NCBI GenBank assembly: GCA_022360095.1 | Contig: JAKSDK010000448.1 | Location: forward strand, 62,001 to 126,000 | Source: Phycisphaerales bacterium | Lineage (GTDB): Bacteria; Planctomycetota; Phycisphaerae; UBA1845; UTPLA1 | DNA length: 64,000 nt | Reading direction: 5' to 3' | Shown: positions 56,901 through 64,000 of the stretch, one piece after another | How the letters are laid out: each line of letters begins with the position of its first letter | Position numbering within the stretch: position 1 is the first letter of the stretch | Position numbers and translations under genes: made by a program | The notes under the pieces: model-generated | Database searches by the model: none | What the model was told of the DNA's origin: nothing | What the model saw: only the letters and a program-made list of their open reading frames with translations

Positions 56901-58524
56901 GGATGCGGCCATTGTCGAACCACTGACCGGTGGCGACGGCATGGCGATCGTATCCACCATGGCCAATCCGGACTCGGATGACGAGCAGGTTATTCCGGTC
57001 GGCGATCCCGTCACCCCGGGCGCCGTGATCATCCGACCAGGAGATGACGGCATCATCGATACGATGCCGGACGGTGACGAGTTCCTCTCCACCGAGGGAC
57101 CGGCCATCGTGGCAACCGCGGACGGATTTGCCGCGTCGATGGCCGATTCAGACGACCAACAAATCATTGATGTCGGTGATCCGGTCTCCGCGGGAGACAT
57201 CGTCGTACGAGCAGGCCCGGACGGTCAGCTTCAGACAAACCCGGACGGAACGGAACAGATCCGTGCCGCTCACCGTGCGATGTTTGCCACTGATCCGGTC
57301 GTCGCCGACACCGATTTCGACGGGCTGGTCGACGGACGCGAAGAGTTCCTCGGAAGCCGACCTAACTTTCGTGACGCGGACACGGTTCTCGACTCGGACT
57401 TCGACGGGCTGACCAACCAACAGGAAAACGACGGATGGCAGGTCGGCGGCACCGGGGATGCGGTCGTCTCCGATCCGAACGACCCCGACTCGGACAACGA
57501 CGGGCTGCCCGACGTCGTCGAGTGGGCGCTGTTTACGAATCCGAAACTGCGCGATACCGACGGGGACGGCATCAATGACGGCGTCGAATACGATGCAACC
57601 GATCCTCGCGATTACTTCGATGACGATCGAGTCGAAGCGGCCGCGACGCGATGCACCGATGCTGCCGACTGCCAGTTCACGCCTCACGCAAGCCCGACGG
57701 GCACGAATCCGGTCGACGCGGACACGGACGACGACATGCTCGAAGACGGGCTCGAGGTCAACGGCTGGGATGTCGGAGTCGTGGGCGAACCCTTGATCGT
57801 CGTCCCGTCCGATCCGTTCCGGGGTGATTCCGACAATGACGGACTGACCGATCACGAAGAATGGCTCGGTTTCGACGATCATCCTCCGGGCCATCCCTCT
57901 GACACGAATGACGCAAGCAATCCGACGCTCGCGGATACGGACGACGACGGTGTGTCTGACAAGGTGGAGAAAGACCAAAATGACCGACCCAGTGTGATCG
58001 GCGACCGCAGCGCGGTGGAGGAAGACCAATTGCTCCGTGTCGAGTTCTATCGTTTCTTCGTCGAACTCTCGGGCGATTCGGGAGATGGTGAATTCGACGT
58101 CGAGTTCTCCATTCGTCCGCCGAGCGGCGTCGAGCGCGACCTTTTTAACAGTGGCGGTTATACCACGGTGGTGGGTTCTTGTGCCGATGTTTCCGGCGCC
58201 TGCTATTACATCGACACCGGATGCGATCCGGATCGGTTGCTCCTTGAAATGGGTGACGGTGAGAGCTTCAGCATCAGTTCGATCTTTGGTCGCGAGTTTG
58301 TCATCACCGACGGCGACATCGCCCGTGTCAAGGCCGTTGTGACCGAGATCGATCCGGGCTGCGTGAATGACGGCGGCAGCGGATTGCCGTTCCAGGATGA
58401 AGATGTTTTGAACGGCATCCAGTCGTCTGAGATCGACGGCAGTTTCGATTATTTCTCGACCGAAGGTGCTGCGGATATCAAGTTCGAGGTCTTCTATCGA
58501 GTTCTGATCGTCACGGGTTCGTAA
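53950..58524 (+). CDS. Large lipoprotein: TIG domains, Ca-binding repeats, protective-antigen-like module
   Basis: The start is GTG at 53950, 5 nt after GGGAGG; an in-frame ATG at 53920 has no site. The signal ends in MGGC (Cys31). Residues 48-135 and 140-225 are IPT/TIG domains (SMSPNTGPAAGGTAVTI; GGTQVTLIGTGF). Residues ~240-345 are an SbsA-like Ig domain, and 352-490 Ca-binding TSP3 repeats (DTDGDGLADWFEMLGW). Residues ~490-790 resemble domain 2 of anthrax PA/binary toxin B: an IVIGTMNIEV entry, an S/T-rich alternating stretch, LGGQAQFGFGQ, VSLNVSIANAG, then IPMREALGEIVGL. More TSP3 repeats run to ~1340, with an internal ~45-residue tandem repeat, before a beta-rich C-terminus. It is 1524 residues, surface-anchored. 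The toxin resemblance is from memory of family patterns, not a search. Confidence 0.85.
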   Translation: MNTKHHYRRISKRPGLGLFALSLAALNMGGCPPELLDQLDQFLGTQFAPPVILSMSPNTGPAAGGTAVTIRGLNFEEGTGVLFGDTAANSVQRVNSNLLEVVAPSGGPGTVNITVIAGDGQSAVFENAFEYLDPAGFPIAPTITAIQPSRASILGGTQVTLIGTGFEAGSKVLFGGFMATNVNVLNENQLQVTVPAQPAGSVDVIIRSPSNQTQMLVQAFEYVEIADADDEIIRQIESRFPGGPRVVSAVATDNKSVQVAFSEPVSQTALVSANYNIIIPEGGVLLLDPNVLPILTPDQTVVDLTTLGMADAIYQLTVSGIQDLAGNSLASPDILINPTQTEFAGIAPATIADHTDTDGDGLADWFEMLGWSVNIELANGVRTQTYVTSNPFIQDTDGDTLSDSEENFRSLDPRTDDTDADLVTDADEVRLYFCNPADQDSDNDGFADSSELVFKTSPTLADTDGDQLNDREELVIRNRNPRLADLPIPQIVIGTMNIEVDERFTYTDEMGIEQSTERSSSVSFTQSDTTTFSESSTRSNQFTASRSQQIQLGAEGEIGMGKAGIKLGGQAQFGFGQENGRGYSSTISQESSTTAQEQYTEALSEALAISQSQSVTRSVEGARVSLNVSIANAGNLAFTISNLEVSALVREPNMRDRFVPMATLLPSSGNNEINIGPLNSQRGPFIYENSEIFPNLAQDLLREPRAMIFEIANFDIVDEFGRNFAFTSEEINDVTAAITIDFGNGDVETYRVATASTFDANGIANGIPMREALGEIVGLAEVNNEDSLPNNADRDDPTIRDSYGTNVGDNGEQILTRVRGVQTDLGSANPEARFWVVLSSADIPDDVDFGDLILKPGDSYLLWYVQDRDDDGLFAREEFLAGCSDNMVDTDGDGISDFDEVNIGWEIVTPGNTTRVFSNPGSPDTDLDQIPDDLERRLGMDPRSGDTDSDGLNDRLEVMGYSVVLLDNNNDPADNPEVVVTPYSDAAIVEPLTGGDGMAIVSTMANPDSDDEQVIPVGDPVTPGAVIIRPGDDGIIDTMPDGDEFLSTEGPAIVATADGFAASMADSDDQQIIDVGDPVSAGDIVVRAGPDGQLQTNPDGTEQIRAAHRAMFATDPVVADTDFDGLVDGREEFLGSRPNFRDADTVLDSDFDGLTNQQENDGWQVGGTGDAVVSDPNDPDSDNDGLPDVVEWALFTNPKLRDTDGDGINDGVEYDATDPRDYFDDDRVEAAATRCTDAADCQFTPHASPTGTNPVDADTDDDMLEDGLEVNGWDVGVVGEPLIVVPSDPFRGDSDNDGLTDHEEWLGFDDHPPGHPSDTNDASNPTLADTDDDGVSDKVEKDQNDRPSVIGDRSAVEEDQLLRVEFYRFFVELSGDSGDGEFDVEFSIRPPSGVERDLFNSGGYTTVVGSCADVSGACYYIDTGCDPDRLLLEMGDGESFSISSIFGREFVITDGDIARVKAVVTEIDPGCVNDGGSGLPFQDEDVLNGIQSSEIDGSFDYFSTEGAADIKFEVFYRVLIVTGS

Positions 58525-58540
58525 GTTGGCGAGGTGCAGC

Positions 58541-60133
58541 ATGTATCGGCTTGGATTGCACGCAATCTTATTGACGCTGCTCAGCGTCGGATGTGCGACG
58601 TCGCCGCAGATCGGCCCGATGCCGATCGACCCGGACGATCAAACCGACCTCACGGCTTCATCCGAGTCAACGGACAACGAAGTCGATACGAATGAGCAAA
58701 ACGATCAGGAGCCGGACTGCACACGGTTCATCATCACGAGAAGCGGCAACGTCGTCTGTCTTGATGAGTTGCTGGCTGCATTGTTGGCGACGAATCCTCG
58801 CGATAACGACGGTGACGGCATTCCAAACCTCAACGATGACGACATCGACGGAGACGGAATTCCAAATGGCTTCGATCTCGACGTGGACGGCGACGGCCTG
58901 CCGAACAGCACAGACGACGACATCGACGACGACGGCGTTTCAAATGCCGAAGACGTCGACATCGACGGGGACTTTCTTCGCAACCGTTGGGATCCGGACA
59001 TGGACGCCGACTTGTTGTACAACCCGAGAGACCCGGATGCTGACGGCGACGGTCTGGAAAAACGCATCGCACTGCCAAACCCGGATTGCGGGCCGGTTCA
59101 ACTCTTCAATGATCCGGACGAATGTACAGGCGAATGTGGGGACGATTCAAACGATGACGGCGCCGAAGATAAATGCAACGATAAAGGCCCGAACGACGAG
59201 GAGGTCAATCTGGATGCGACGGGGCAGAACGTTGCGATCGAGGACATGAATACACCGGAAGCGGACCAGGATGATCCCACAGCAAGAGAGATCGCGCTAT
59301 TCGGTGACGGTCTGGAGACTCTTTTCGCCGATGGCGATGAGATCATTGAGGACTTCATGGCCGCGGACCCCGACGCCACGCCGCGCGAGATCTTCGATGC
59401 AGTGCTGCGCGAATTGGAGGAAGCGGCCGATGCCGTCGAACCGGAAGGCGAACCCGGCGGCGGATTGCTCCAGCCACTTTCGGAGGATGCGGCGGACGTC
59501 CTACAGGAGCGACGCGATGCGGTCGTGTCGTTGGCCGAGTTGCAGGACGTCGCGATCACCGAGGCCGTCGATCTGACCGGCCGCTTTTCCGCAGCGGTGA
59601 TGAATCTTAGGGCGACACTCGGCAATCTAGTGGAAACGACCCGGGCGATTGACAACAGTCTTCCCGGCAAGGACTTGTTTTCGGATGCCGAGATGGCTAC
59701 AGCTTTCACGGAGATCGCGGTCACGTCCGACCTACCGGATACCAACATCGCAGAGGCGATCGCGCCAACAGTCCAAACGGCGCAGGTCATTGGCAACGAG
59801 GAGGTGCTGGAATCAGTTTGGCGCATCGTCGTGGATCAAGTGGACGAGTACCGTGACGACGACGACGGTCTTGTCTTCTCTTTACCCAAGGTCGCCTTGG
59901 CGGTCGAGCATCTCGCGGCCCTGCTCGATCAGCCGACAATCGAAACTGTAAACGACTCGATTGCAAATGTCCTGGCAGCAACGGCCGCGCGCGACCTTCG
60001 TGATCCTCTTGCGGTCGTGGAGAAGCTCGAAGTTTTGTCCGGCACTGAGCCGGGTTTTAGCGTGGCCGATGGAATTAGTGAGAATGAGGCGGCGCTCGGT
60101 GCGGAAGAGGTCGATAACGACAACTCCAATTGA
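58541..60133 (+). CDS. Acidic lipoprotein with Ca-binding TSP3-type repeats
   Basis: The ATG at 58541 follows GAGGTG and gives a signal with Cys18 (LLTLLSVGC). It starts 16 bp after the PA-like gene stops, so the two form an operon. Residues ~30-75 are an acidic linker. About 90-180 hold five or more tandem DxDGDGIPN / DDDIDGDG units, a dense Ca-binding rod. A Cys pair follows (GECGDDSNDDG). The remaining ~300 residues are helical and acidic (VLRELEEAADAVEPEG, VVDQVDEYRDDDDG) with no known motif. The protein is 530 residues, envelope-anchored. I infer it partners the PA-like protein from operon position and shared repeat type. Confidence 0.8.
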   Translation: MYRLGLHAILLTLLSVGCATSPQIGPMPIDPDDQTDLTASSESTDNEVDTNEQNDQEPDCTRFIITRSGNVVCLDELLAALLATNPRDNDGDGIPNLNDDDIDGDGIPNGFDLDVDGDGLPNSTDDDIDDDGVSNAEDVDIDGDFLRNRWDPDMDADLLYNPRDPDADGDGLEKRIALPNPDCGPVQLFNDPDECTGECGDDSNDDGAEDKCNDKGPNDEEVNLDATGQNVAIEDMNTPEADQDDPTAREIALFGDGLETLFADGDEIIEDFMAADPDATPREIFDAVLRELEEAADAVEPEGEPGGGLLQPLSEDAADVLQERRDAVVSLAELQDVAITEAVDLTGRFSAAVMNLRATLGNLVETTRAIDNSLPGKDLFSDAEMATAFTEIAVTSDLPDTNIAEAIAPTVQTAQVIGNEEVLESVWRIVVDQVDEYRDDDDGLVFSLPKVALAVEHLAALLDQPTIETVNDSIANVLAATAARDLRDPLAVVEKLEVLSGTEPGFSVADGISENEAALGAEEVDNDNSN

Positions 60134-60380
60134 AGTTGTTCACAAGGCATGTCCTGAAATTTCGAGCAGGTCCCAGATTAGTTTGAATTCAAGCCAACCA
60201 ATTTGGGGCTCCCCATCTGATCGGCTGAAATGCAAATCACGCATACATCATTTCCTTGAAATAGAGTAGAATAGACAGGGAATTGGGTATTATTCGCTCG
60301 CTTCGGAGCGCCCTGGAATTTTAACCACTCGGCAACTTCCCGAAGAGCGTGGTCGCGTCATCGACGCCGGCAGCCAAATC

Positions 60381-62891
60381 ATGACTCCTGAGTTATTCTT
60401 ACGCGCAAAGGCTATTTTTCTTGAAGCCTGTGATCTGCCTCGTGAAGAGCGTCCGTCTTTTCTCGATTCGGCGTGCGGCGAAACTCCCGACCTTCGCGCG
60501 ACCGTCGAAAAGTTGCTGGAAAGTGATGATGATCCGATCGCATTGAATACCGGGGCCATCGACAAGGCGGGAATTGACGACCTGATCCATGACGAAATAG
60601 ACGGCAATGACGCGGTTCCCTCCTCGATCGGCGATTTTCGCATTATTCGAAAGATCGGCGAGGGCGGTATGGGGGCCGTCTATGAGGCCGAGCAATCCCA
60701 CCCTCGACGTGTCGTCGCCCTCAAAATGATGCGGCCCAGTTACGGCGGAAGCGAAATGCTGAAACGCTTCCGACGCGAGATCGACCTGCTGGGACAGCTT
60801 GATCATACCGGCATCGCCCGCATCTTTCAGGCTGGAACGATGACGACGCCGTCCGGCGAACAGCCCTATTTCGCGATGGAGTTGATCCGCGGCGAATTGC
60901 TCACCGGCTACGTCAAGTCGCACAACCTGGGCATCCGATCACGAGTCGAGATCATCGCGGCCGTCTGTGACGCCGTTCACTTCGCCCATTTGCGCGGTGT
61001 CGTCCATCGCGATATTAAGCCAGGGAACATCATGGTGACCGAGGGCGATCGCCCGGTGATTCTCGACTTCGGAGTTGCGAGGGCGACGAACTCCGATATC
61101 CAGGCGACGACCGTCACCATCAACCCCGGCCAGATCATCGGCACACTCGCCTATATGAGCCCCGAACAGGCGTCGGGGGCTTCCGGCGCCATCGACGCCA
61201 AAACGGATATCTACGCACTGGGCGTTGTTCTCTATGAATTGTTGGCCGGCGTTCTGCCGCACGACCTTGAGGGAAAGACGCTCGCCGATGCGGCCTTGAC
61301 CATTCGTGACGAGGAACCGACCCGTTTGAGTTATCTCGATCGCCAGTTGAAGGGCGACTTGGAGACCATCGTCCTCAAAGCGATGGAAAAAGATTCGGAG
61401 CGTCGCTATGAATCCGCTGCGGCGCTATCACTCGACCTGCGACGATTTCTCGCAGATAAACCGATCGTGGCGCGTCCCCCATCGACGGTTTACGAGCTTC
61501 GCAAGTTTGCCAAGCGTAACAAGGCCCTGGTGACGACGATCACGCTGGCATCCATCGCCCTGTTGGTCATCGCTGTTTTCGCGACATTTAAGGCCATCGC
61601 CGCCACGGAAGCTCGGGAACTGGCCGAGCAGGAAGCCGACCGATCAAAAACAGTCGTCTCGTTCCTGAGCGATGTACTCTCGTCGGCCAACCCGGATCGA
61701 TCACTAGGCAAAGAGACGACGGTACGAATGGTACTGGACGAAGCTGCGGAGCGTATCCGACGCGATGATCTTGCAAATCATCCGGCAACGCGTGCCCAAC
61801 TGCACATGACCATCGGACGGAGCTATCTGGCGTTGGGAAACTATGCTGAAAGCAAGGCGCACCTTGAAAGCGCTCTCGACCTTAATCGACAACATTATGG
61901 CGATTCGCATCTGGCCGTGGCCGACAGCCTGGACCATCTCGCCAACACGCTCTTGTTAATAAACGACTACTCCAAGTCAGAGGAGTATTTCCGCGAAGCG
62001 TTCAAGATTCGCGAGGAGATTCTGGGATCGGACATGGCCATCGGTGCTTCCAGTCCACACAGCCTCGCGAGCGTCTTTTATTACAAAGGTCGCTATGAGG
62101 AGGCGGAAGAGCTCTATCGTCAATTGGTCGAATATTGGCGAAAGCAGGAAAAATCCGAGTCGCTTTCACTCGCCTTGAGTGGTCTCGGAGCTACACTTGA
62201 GGCACGGGCCCAATACGACGCGGCGATCAGCAGTCATCGAGAGGCCGCGGTGATTTATGAAGAACTGTACGGCGAGATAAACACGCATCACGCGAACACC
62301 CTGAACAACCTGGCCAACGCCATGCAGGCGGCCGGACGTAGCCAGGAAGCGGAAGAGGTACATCGCAGGGCGTTGAAAATCCGCCTTCAGATTCTGAGTC
62401 CCGATCATCCGGATCTCGCGATGAGTTACGCCAATCTTGGTCTTGTGCTGCTGGACTTGAATAAACCGCAGGAATCTGAAGCGCTAAGCAGAAAGGCGAT
62501 GGAAATTCGCGACAAATGCTTGCCGAAGGTTCATCATACTCGTGCTGCCTCGCTGAACAATTTAGCCAAGGCGATCCTCGCGCAGGGGCGGATACAGGAA
62601 GCGTGTGACTATTACGAGCAGGCGGTTAAACAGGTTGAGCGCGTACTGCCGGAAGGGCACCTGATGGTCCTGGCCCTCCGAGCCAACCGTGCCAACTGCC
62701 GAGCGAAGATGGGAAAAACCGAGATTGCCGAAACTGAGCTTAGGGAATGTTATAAGCAAATGGCCGCCGGCGTTGGACCCGATCACCGGCGCACCAAGGT
62801 CGTGGCCGAATTCCTCATCAACCTGTTCGAAGCGACAGGAAGGTCCGGGGAAGCGGATGCGTGGCGCGACGAGCTGGCAAGCCGTCGTTAG
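60381..62891 (+). CDS. Membrane Ser/Thr protein kinase with C-terminal TPR array
   Basis: 836 residues. A Hanks-type kinase spans ~85-350: Gly loop GEGGMGAVYEAEQ near 93, Lys in VALKMM near 116, HRDIKPGN near 209, DFG near 229 (ILDFGVARA), and GTLAYMSPEQA. One membrane span lies at ~387-408 (LASIALLVIAVFATFKAI), then a helical segment (AATEARELAEQEADR) and TPR/kinesin-light-chain-type repeats to the end (YEEAEELYRQLVEYWR, AEEVHRRALKIR). The layout matches the kinase at 24374, but the sequences differ and it lacks that protein's insert. The ATG at 60381 has no clear ribosome site. It may serve the adjacent lipoprotein locus. Confidence 0.93.
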   Translation: MTPELFLRAKAIFLEACDLPREERPSFLDSACGETPDLRATVEKLLESDDDPIALNTGAIDKAGIDDLIHDEIDGNDAVPSSIGDFRIIRKIGEGGMGAVYEAEQSHPRRVVALKMMRPSYGGSEMLKRFRREIDLLGQLDHTGIARIFQAGTMTTPSGEQPYFAMELIRGELLTGYVKSHNLGIRSRVEIIAAVCDAVHFAHLRGVVHRDIKPGNIMVTEGDRPVILDFGVARATNSDIQATTVTINPGQIIGTLAYMSPEQASGASGAIDAKTDIYALGVVLYELLAGVLPHDLEGKTLADAALTIRDEEPTRLSYLDRQLKGDLETIVLKAMEKDSERRYESAAALSLDLRRFLADKPIVARPPSTVYELRKFAKRNKALVTTITLASIALLVIAVFATFKAIAATEARELAEQEADRSKTVVSFLSDVLSSANPDRSLGKETTVRMVLDEAAERIRRDDLANHPATRAQLHMTIGRSYLALGNYAESKAHLESALDLNRQHYGDSHLAVADSLDHLANTLLLINDYSKSEEYFREAFKIREEILGSDMAIGASSPHSLASVFYYKGRYEEAEELYRQLVEYWRKQEKSESLSLALSGLGATLEARAQYDAAISSHREAAVIYEELYGEINTHHANTLNNLANAMQAAGRSQEAEEVHRRALKIRLQILSPDHPDLAMSYANLGLVLLDLNKPQESEALSRKAMEIRDKCLPKVHHTRAASLNNLAKAILAQGRIQEACDYYEQAVKQVERVLPEGHLMVLALRANRANCRAKMGKTEIAETELRECYKQMAAGVGPDHRRTKVVAEFLINLFEATGRSGEADAWRDELASRR

Positions 62892-62892
62892 A

Positions 62893-64000
62893 CTAGGTCG
62901 CTTCGGCTGAACCGGCGCCGGCAAGCTCCTTCGCTTCGTCTTTGGCGGTCTCGATCGCTTCCAGATGAAGTTTCTTGCCGCCGTCGACTTCTCGGGACGT
63001 GATGATCAGCTTGTCCTTGCCTTTGTACTCGCCGCGAAGCAAGCTTTCGCTGATCGGATCTTCGAGATACTGCTCGATCGCCCGGCGAAGCGGCCTCGCG
63101 CCAAACTTCTCATCCGTGCCTTTCTCAAGCAGGAAGTCTTTGCCCTCAGTGGTCACTTCCATGGTCAGGCCGTGCTCGACGAGCCGCTTGGCAACCTTCT
63201 GAAGTTCCAGATCGACGATCAGAACCAGATCCTTGTGTCCGAGCTTGCGGAAGACCACGACTTCATCGACACGGTTGAGGAACTCGGGGCGGAAATAGTT
63301 TTCAAGCTCCTGCTTGAGAGTTTCCCGCATCTTCTCATAACTCGTATCCTCATCACGCTTCTCAAAACCAAAGGTGGTCTGATGCGTGATCTTGTCCGCG
63401 CCGATGTTACTGGTCATGATCAGGACGACGTTGCGGAAATCAACATGACGACCGAAGGAATCCGTAAGTCGGCCTTCCTCCATGATCTGCAGAAGCATGT
63501 TGAAGCAATCCGGATGGGCCTTTTCGATCTCGTCGAGCAGCACCACGGCGTAAGGCCGGCGGCGAATCCGCTCGGTCAACTGCCCGCCTTCTTCATACCC
63601 GACATAACCGGGAGGCGCGCCGACGAGCCGGCTGACGTTGTGCTTCTCCATGTACTCGGACATGTCGAGCGTAATCAGCGCATCGTCGGAACCGAACATG
63701 AAGTTGGCCAGACTCTTTGCCAGCAACGTTTTTCCGACACCGGAGGGTCCGATGAAAATGAAGCTGCCCATCGGCCGGTTGGGATCTTTCAGGCCGCTGC
63801 GTGAGCGCCGCACGCTCCGTGAGACGGCACTGATGGCCTCTTCCTGGCTGATGACGCGCTTGTGCAATTCGTTTTCGAGCTCGAGCAACCGCTCGGCCTC
63901 TTCTTTCTCCAATCGCGTGAGCGGCACGCCGGTCATGAGGCTCACGACCTCGGCGATCACCTCTTCGTCGACGACACCGTCGATCTCGCTGCGGCGCCCC
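62893..64000 (-). CDS. clpC: Clp protease ATPase subunit ClpC, partial (5' end beyond window)
   Basis: The minus-strand frame is open to the right edge, giving the last ~369 residues. It shows the ClpC hinge (IAEVVSLMTGVPLTRL), the second AAA+ module with Walker A GPSGVGKTLLAK, Walker B VVLLDEIEKAHPD, sensor LIMTSNIGA, Arg finger FRPEFLNRVDEV and sensor 2 GARPLRR. The IGF/VGF-type ClpP loop position (ITHQTTFGFEKRDED) is present. ClpC unfolds proteins for ClpP and adaptor-mediated turnover. The N-domain and first AAA module are not in view, so ClpA/B are excluded only by these motifs. Its stop lies 1 nt from the convergent kinase stop. Confidence 0.9.
   Translation of the reverse strand, partial: GRRSEIDGVVDEEVIAEVVSLMTGVPLTRLEKEEAERLLELENELHKRVISQEEAISAVSRSVRRSRSGLKDPNRPMGSFIFIGPSGVGKTLLAKSLANFMFGSDDALITLDMSEYMEKHNVSRLVGAPPGYVGYEEGGQLTERIRRRPYAVVLLDEIEKAHPDCFNMLLQIMEEGRLTDSFGRHVDFRNVVLIMTSNIGADKITHQTTFGFEKRDEDTSYEKMRETLKQELENYFRPEFLNRVDEVVVFRKLGHKDLVLIVDLELQKVAKRLVEHGLTMEVTTEGKDFLLEKGTDEKFGARPLRRAIEQYLEDPISESLLRGEYKGKDKLIITSREVDGGKKLHLEAIETAKDEAKELAGAGSAEAT

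Noticed and set aside
57148..58542. 464-residue minus-strand open frame opposite the PA-like gene
   Set aside because: It is the antisense of an Asp-rich reading frame (GAC/GAT give GTC/ATC), long only because the real gene has few codons that make stops on the other strand. No ribosome site or motif.

Overview
The window looks like a chromosome segment from a planctomycete, probably Phycisphaerae or a related uncultured lineage. This is inferred from gene content, not from any search. The pointers are: very large secreted proteins built from right-handed beta-helix ('choice-of-anchor Q'), DCNxNxIPDxC, thrombospondin-3 and dockerin-like modules; PEP-CTERM-type tails; Ser/Thr kinases fused to TPR arrays; Planctomycete/Acidobacteria-type ECF sigma factors; and trpB-trpA standing apart from other trp genes.

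Region 1 (1-14.5 kb) is mostly housekeeping. It holds a partial lipoprotein gene, the dnaG-rpoD pair (macromolecular-synthesis order), rpsA for ribosomal protein S1 behind a structured leader, a translationally coupled run (conserved protein, LolA-like lipoprotein, RDD membrane protein), a convergent pfkB-type kinase and thpR, and LysM lipoprotein-recG coupled by an ATGA overlap. Region 2 (14.5-22.4 kb) has Mn-type superoxide dismutase, a secreted zinc protease fused to a beta-helix and dockerin, trpBA divergent from a double-ACT protein, tRNA-Val(UAC) with a decayed integrase tail running into its 3' end, and an ECF sigma factor.

Region 3 (22.8-43.8 kb) is dominated by extracellular proteins: an M43-like metalloprotease with a polyproline linker, a kinase-TPR protein, three consecutive giant surface proteins (1295, 1314 and 2406 residues) and a dockerin-bearing endonuclease I. 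Two of the giants share an almost identical stretch of about 240 bp covering 5' leader and signal peptide, then diverge abruptly, which indicates recent module shuffling. A second integrase-tail-like remnant sits at 42.3 kb and shares a 20-nt identity with the one at tRNA-Val, so 21.4-42.4 kb may be an old island.

Region 4 (43.8-53.8 kb) contains hairpin and direct-repeat elements, a HTH protein behind a palindromic site, PEP-CTERM proteins, a candidate structured RNA, a subtilase-like giant whose catalytic Asp appears replaced, and a second ECF sigma factor. Region 5 (53.9-64 kb) holds what I consider the most interesting locus. A 1524-residue lipoprotein has two TIG domains, Ca-binding TSP3 repeats and a central segment that reads like the pore-forming part of anthrax protective antigen/binary toxin B. 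It is followed 16 bp later by an acidic Ca-repeat lipoprotein, then a kinase-TPR gene, with the ECF sigma gene divergent upstream. The window closes with the convergent 3' part of clpC.

All calls rest on reading translations and motifs by eye. No database comparison or folding was run.
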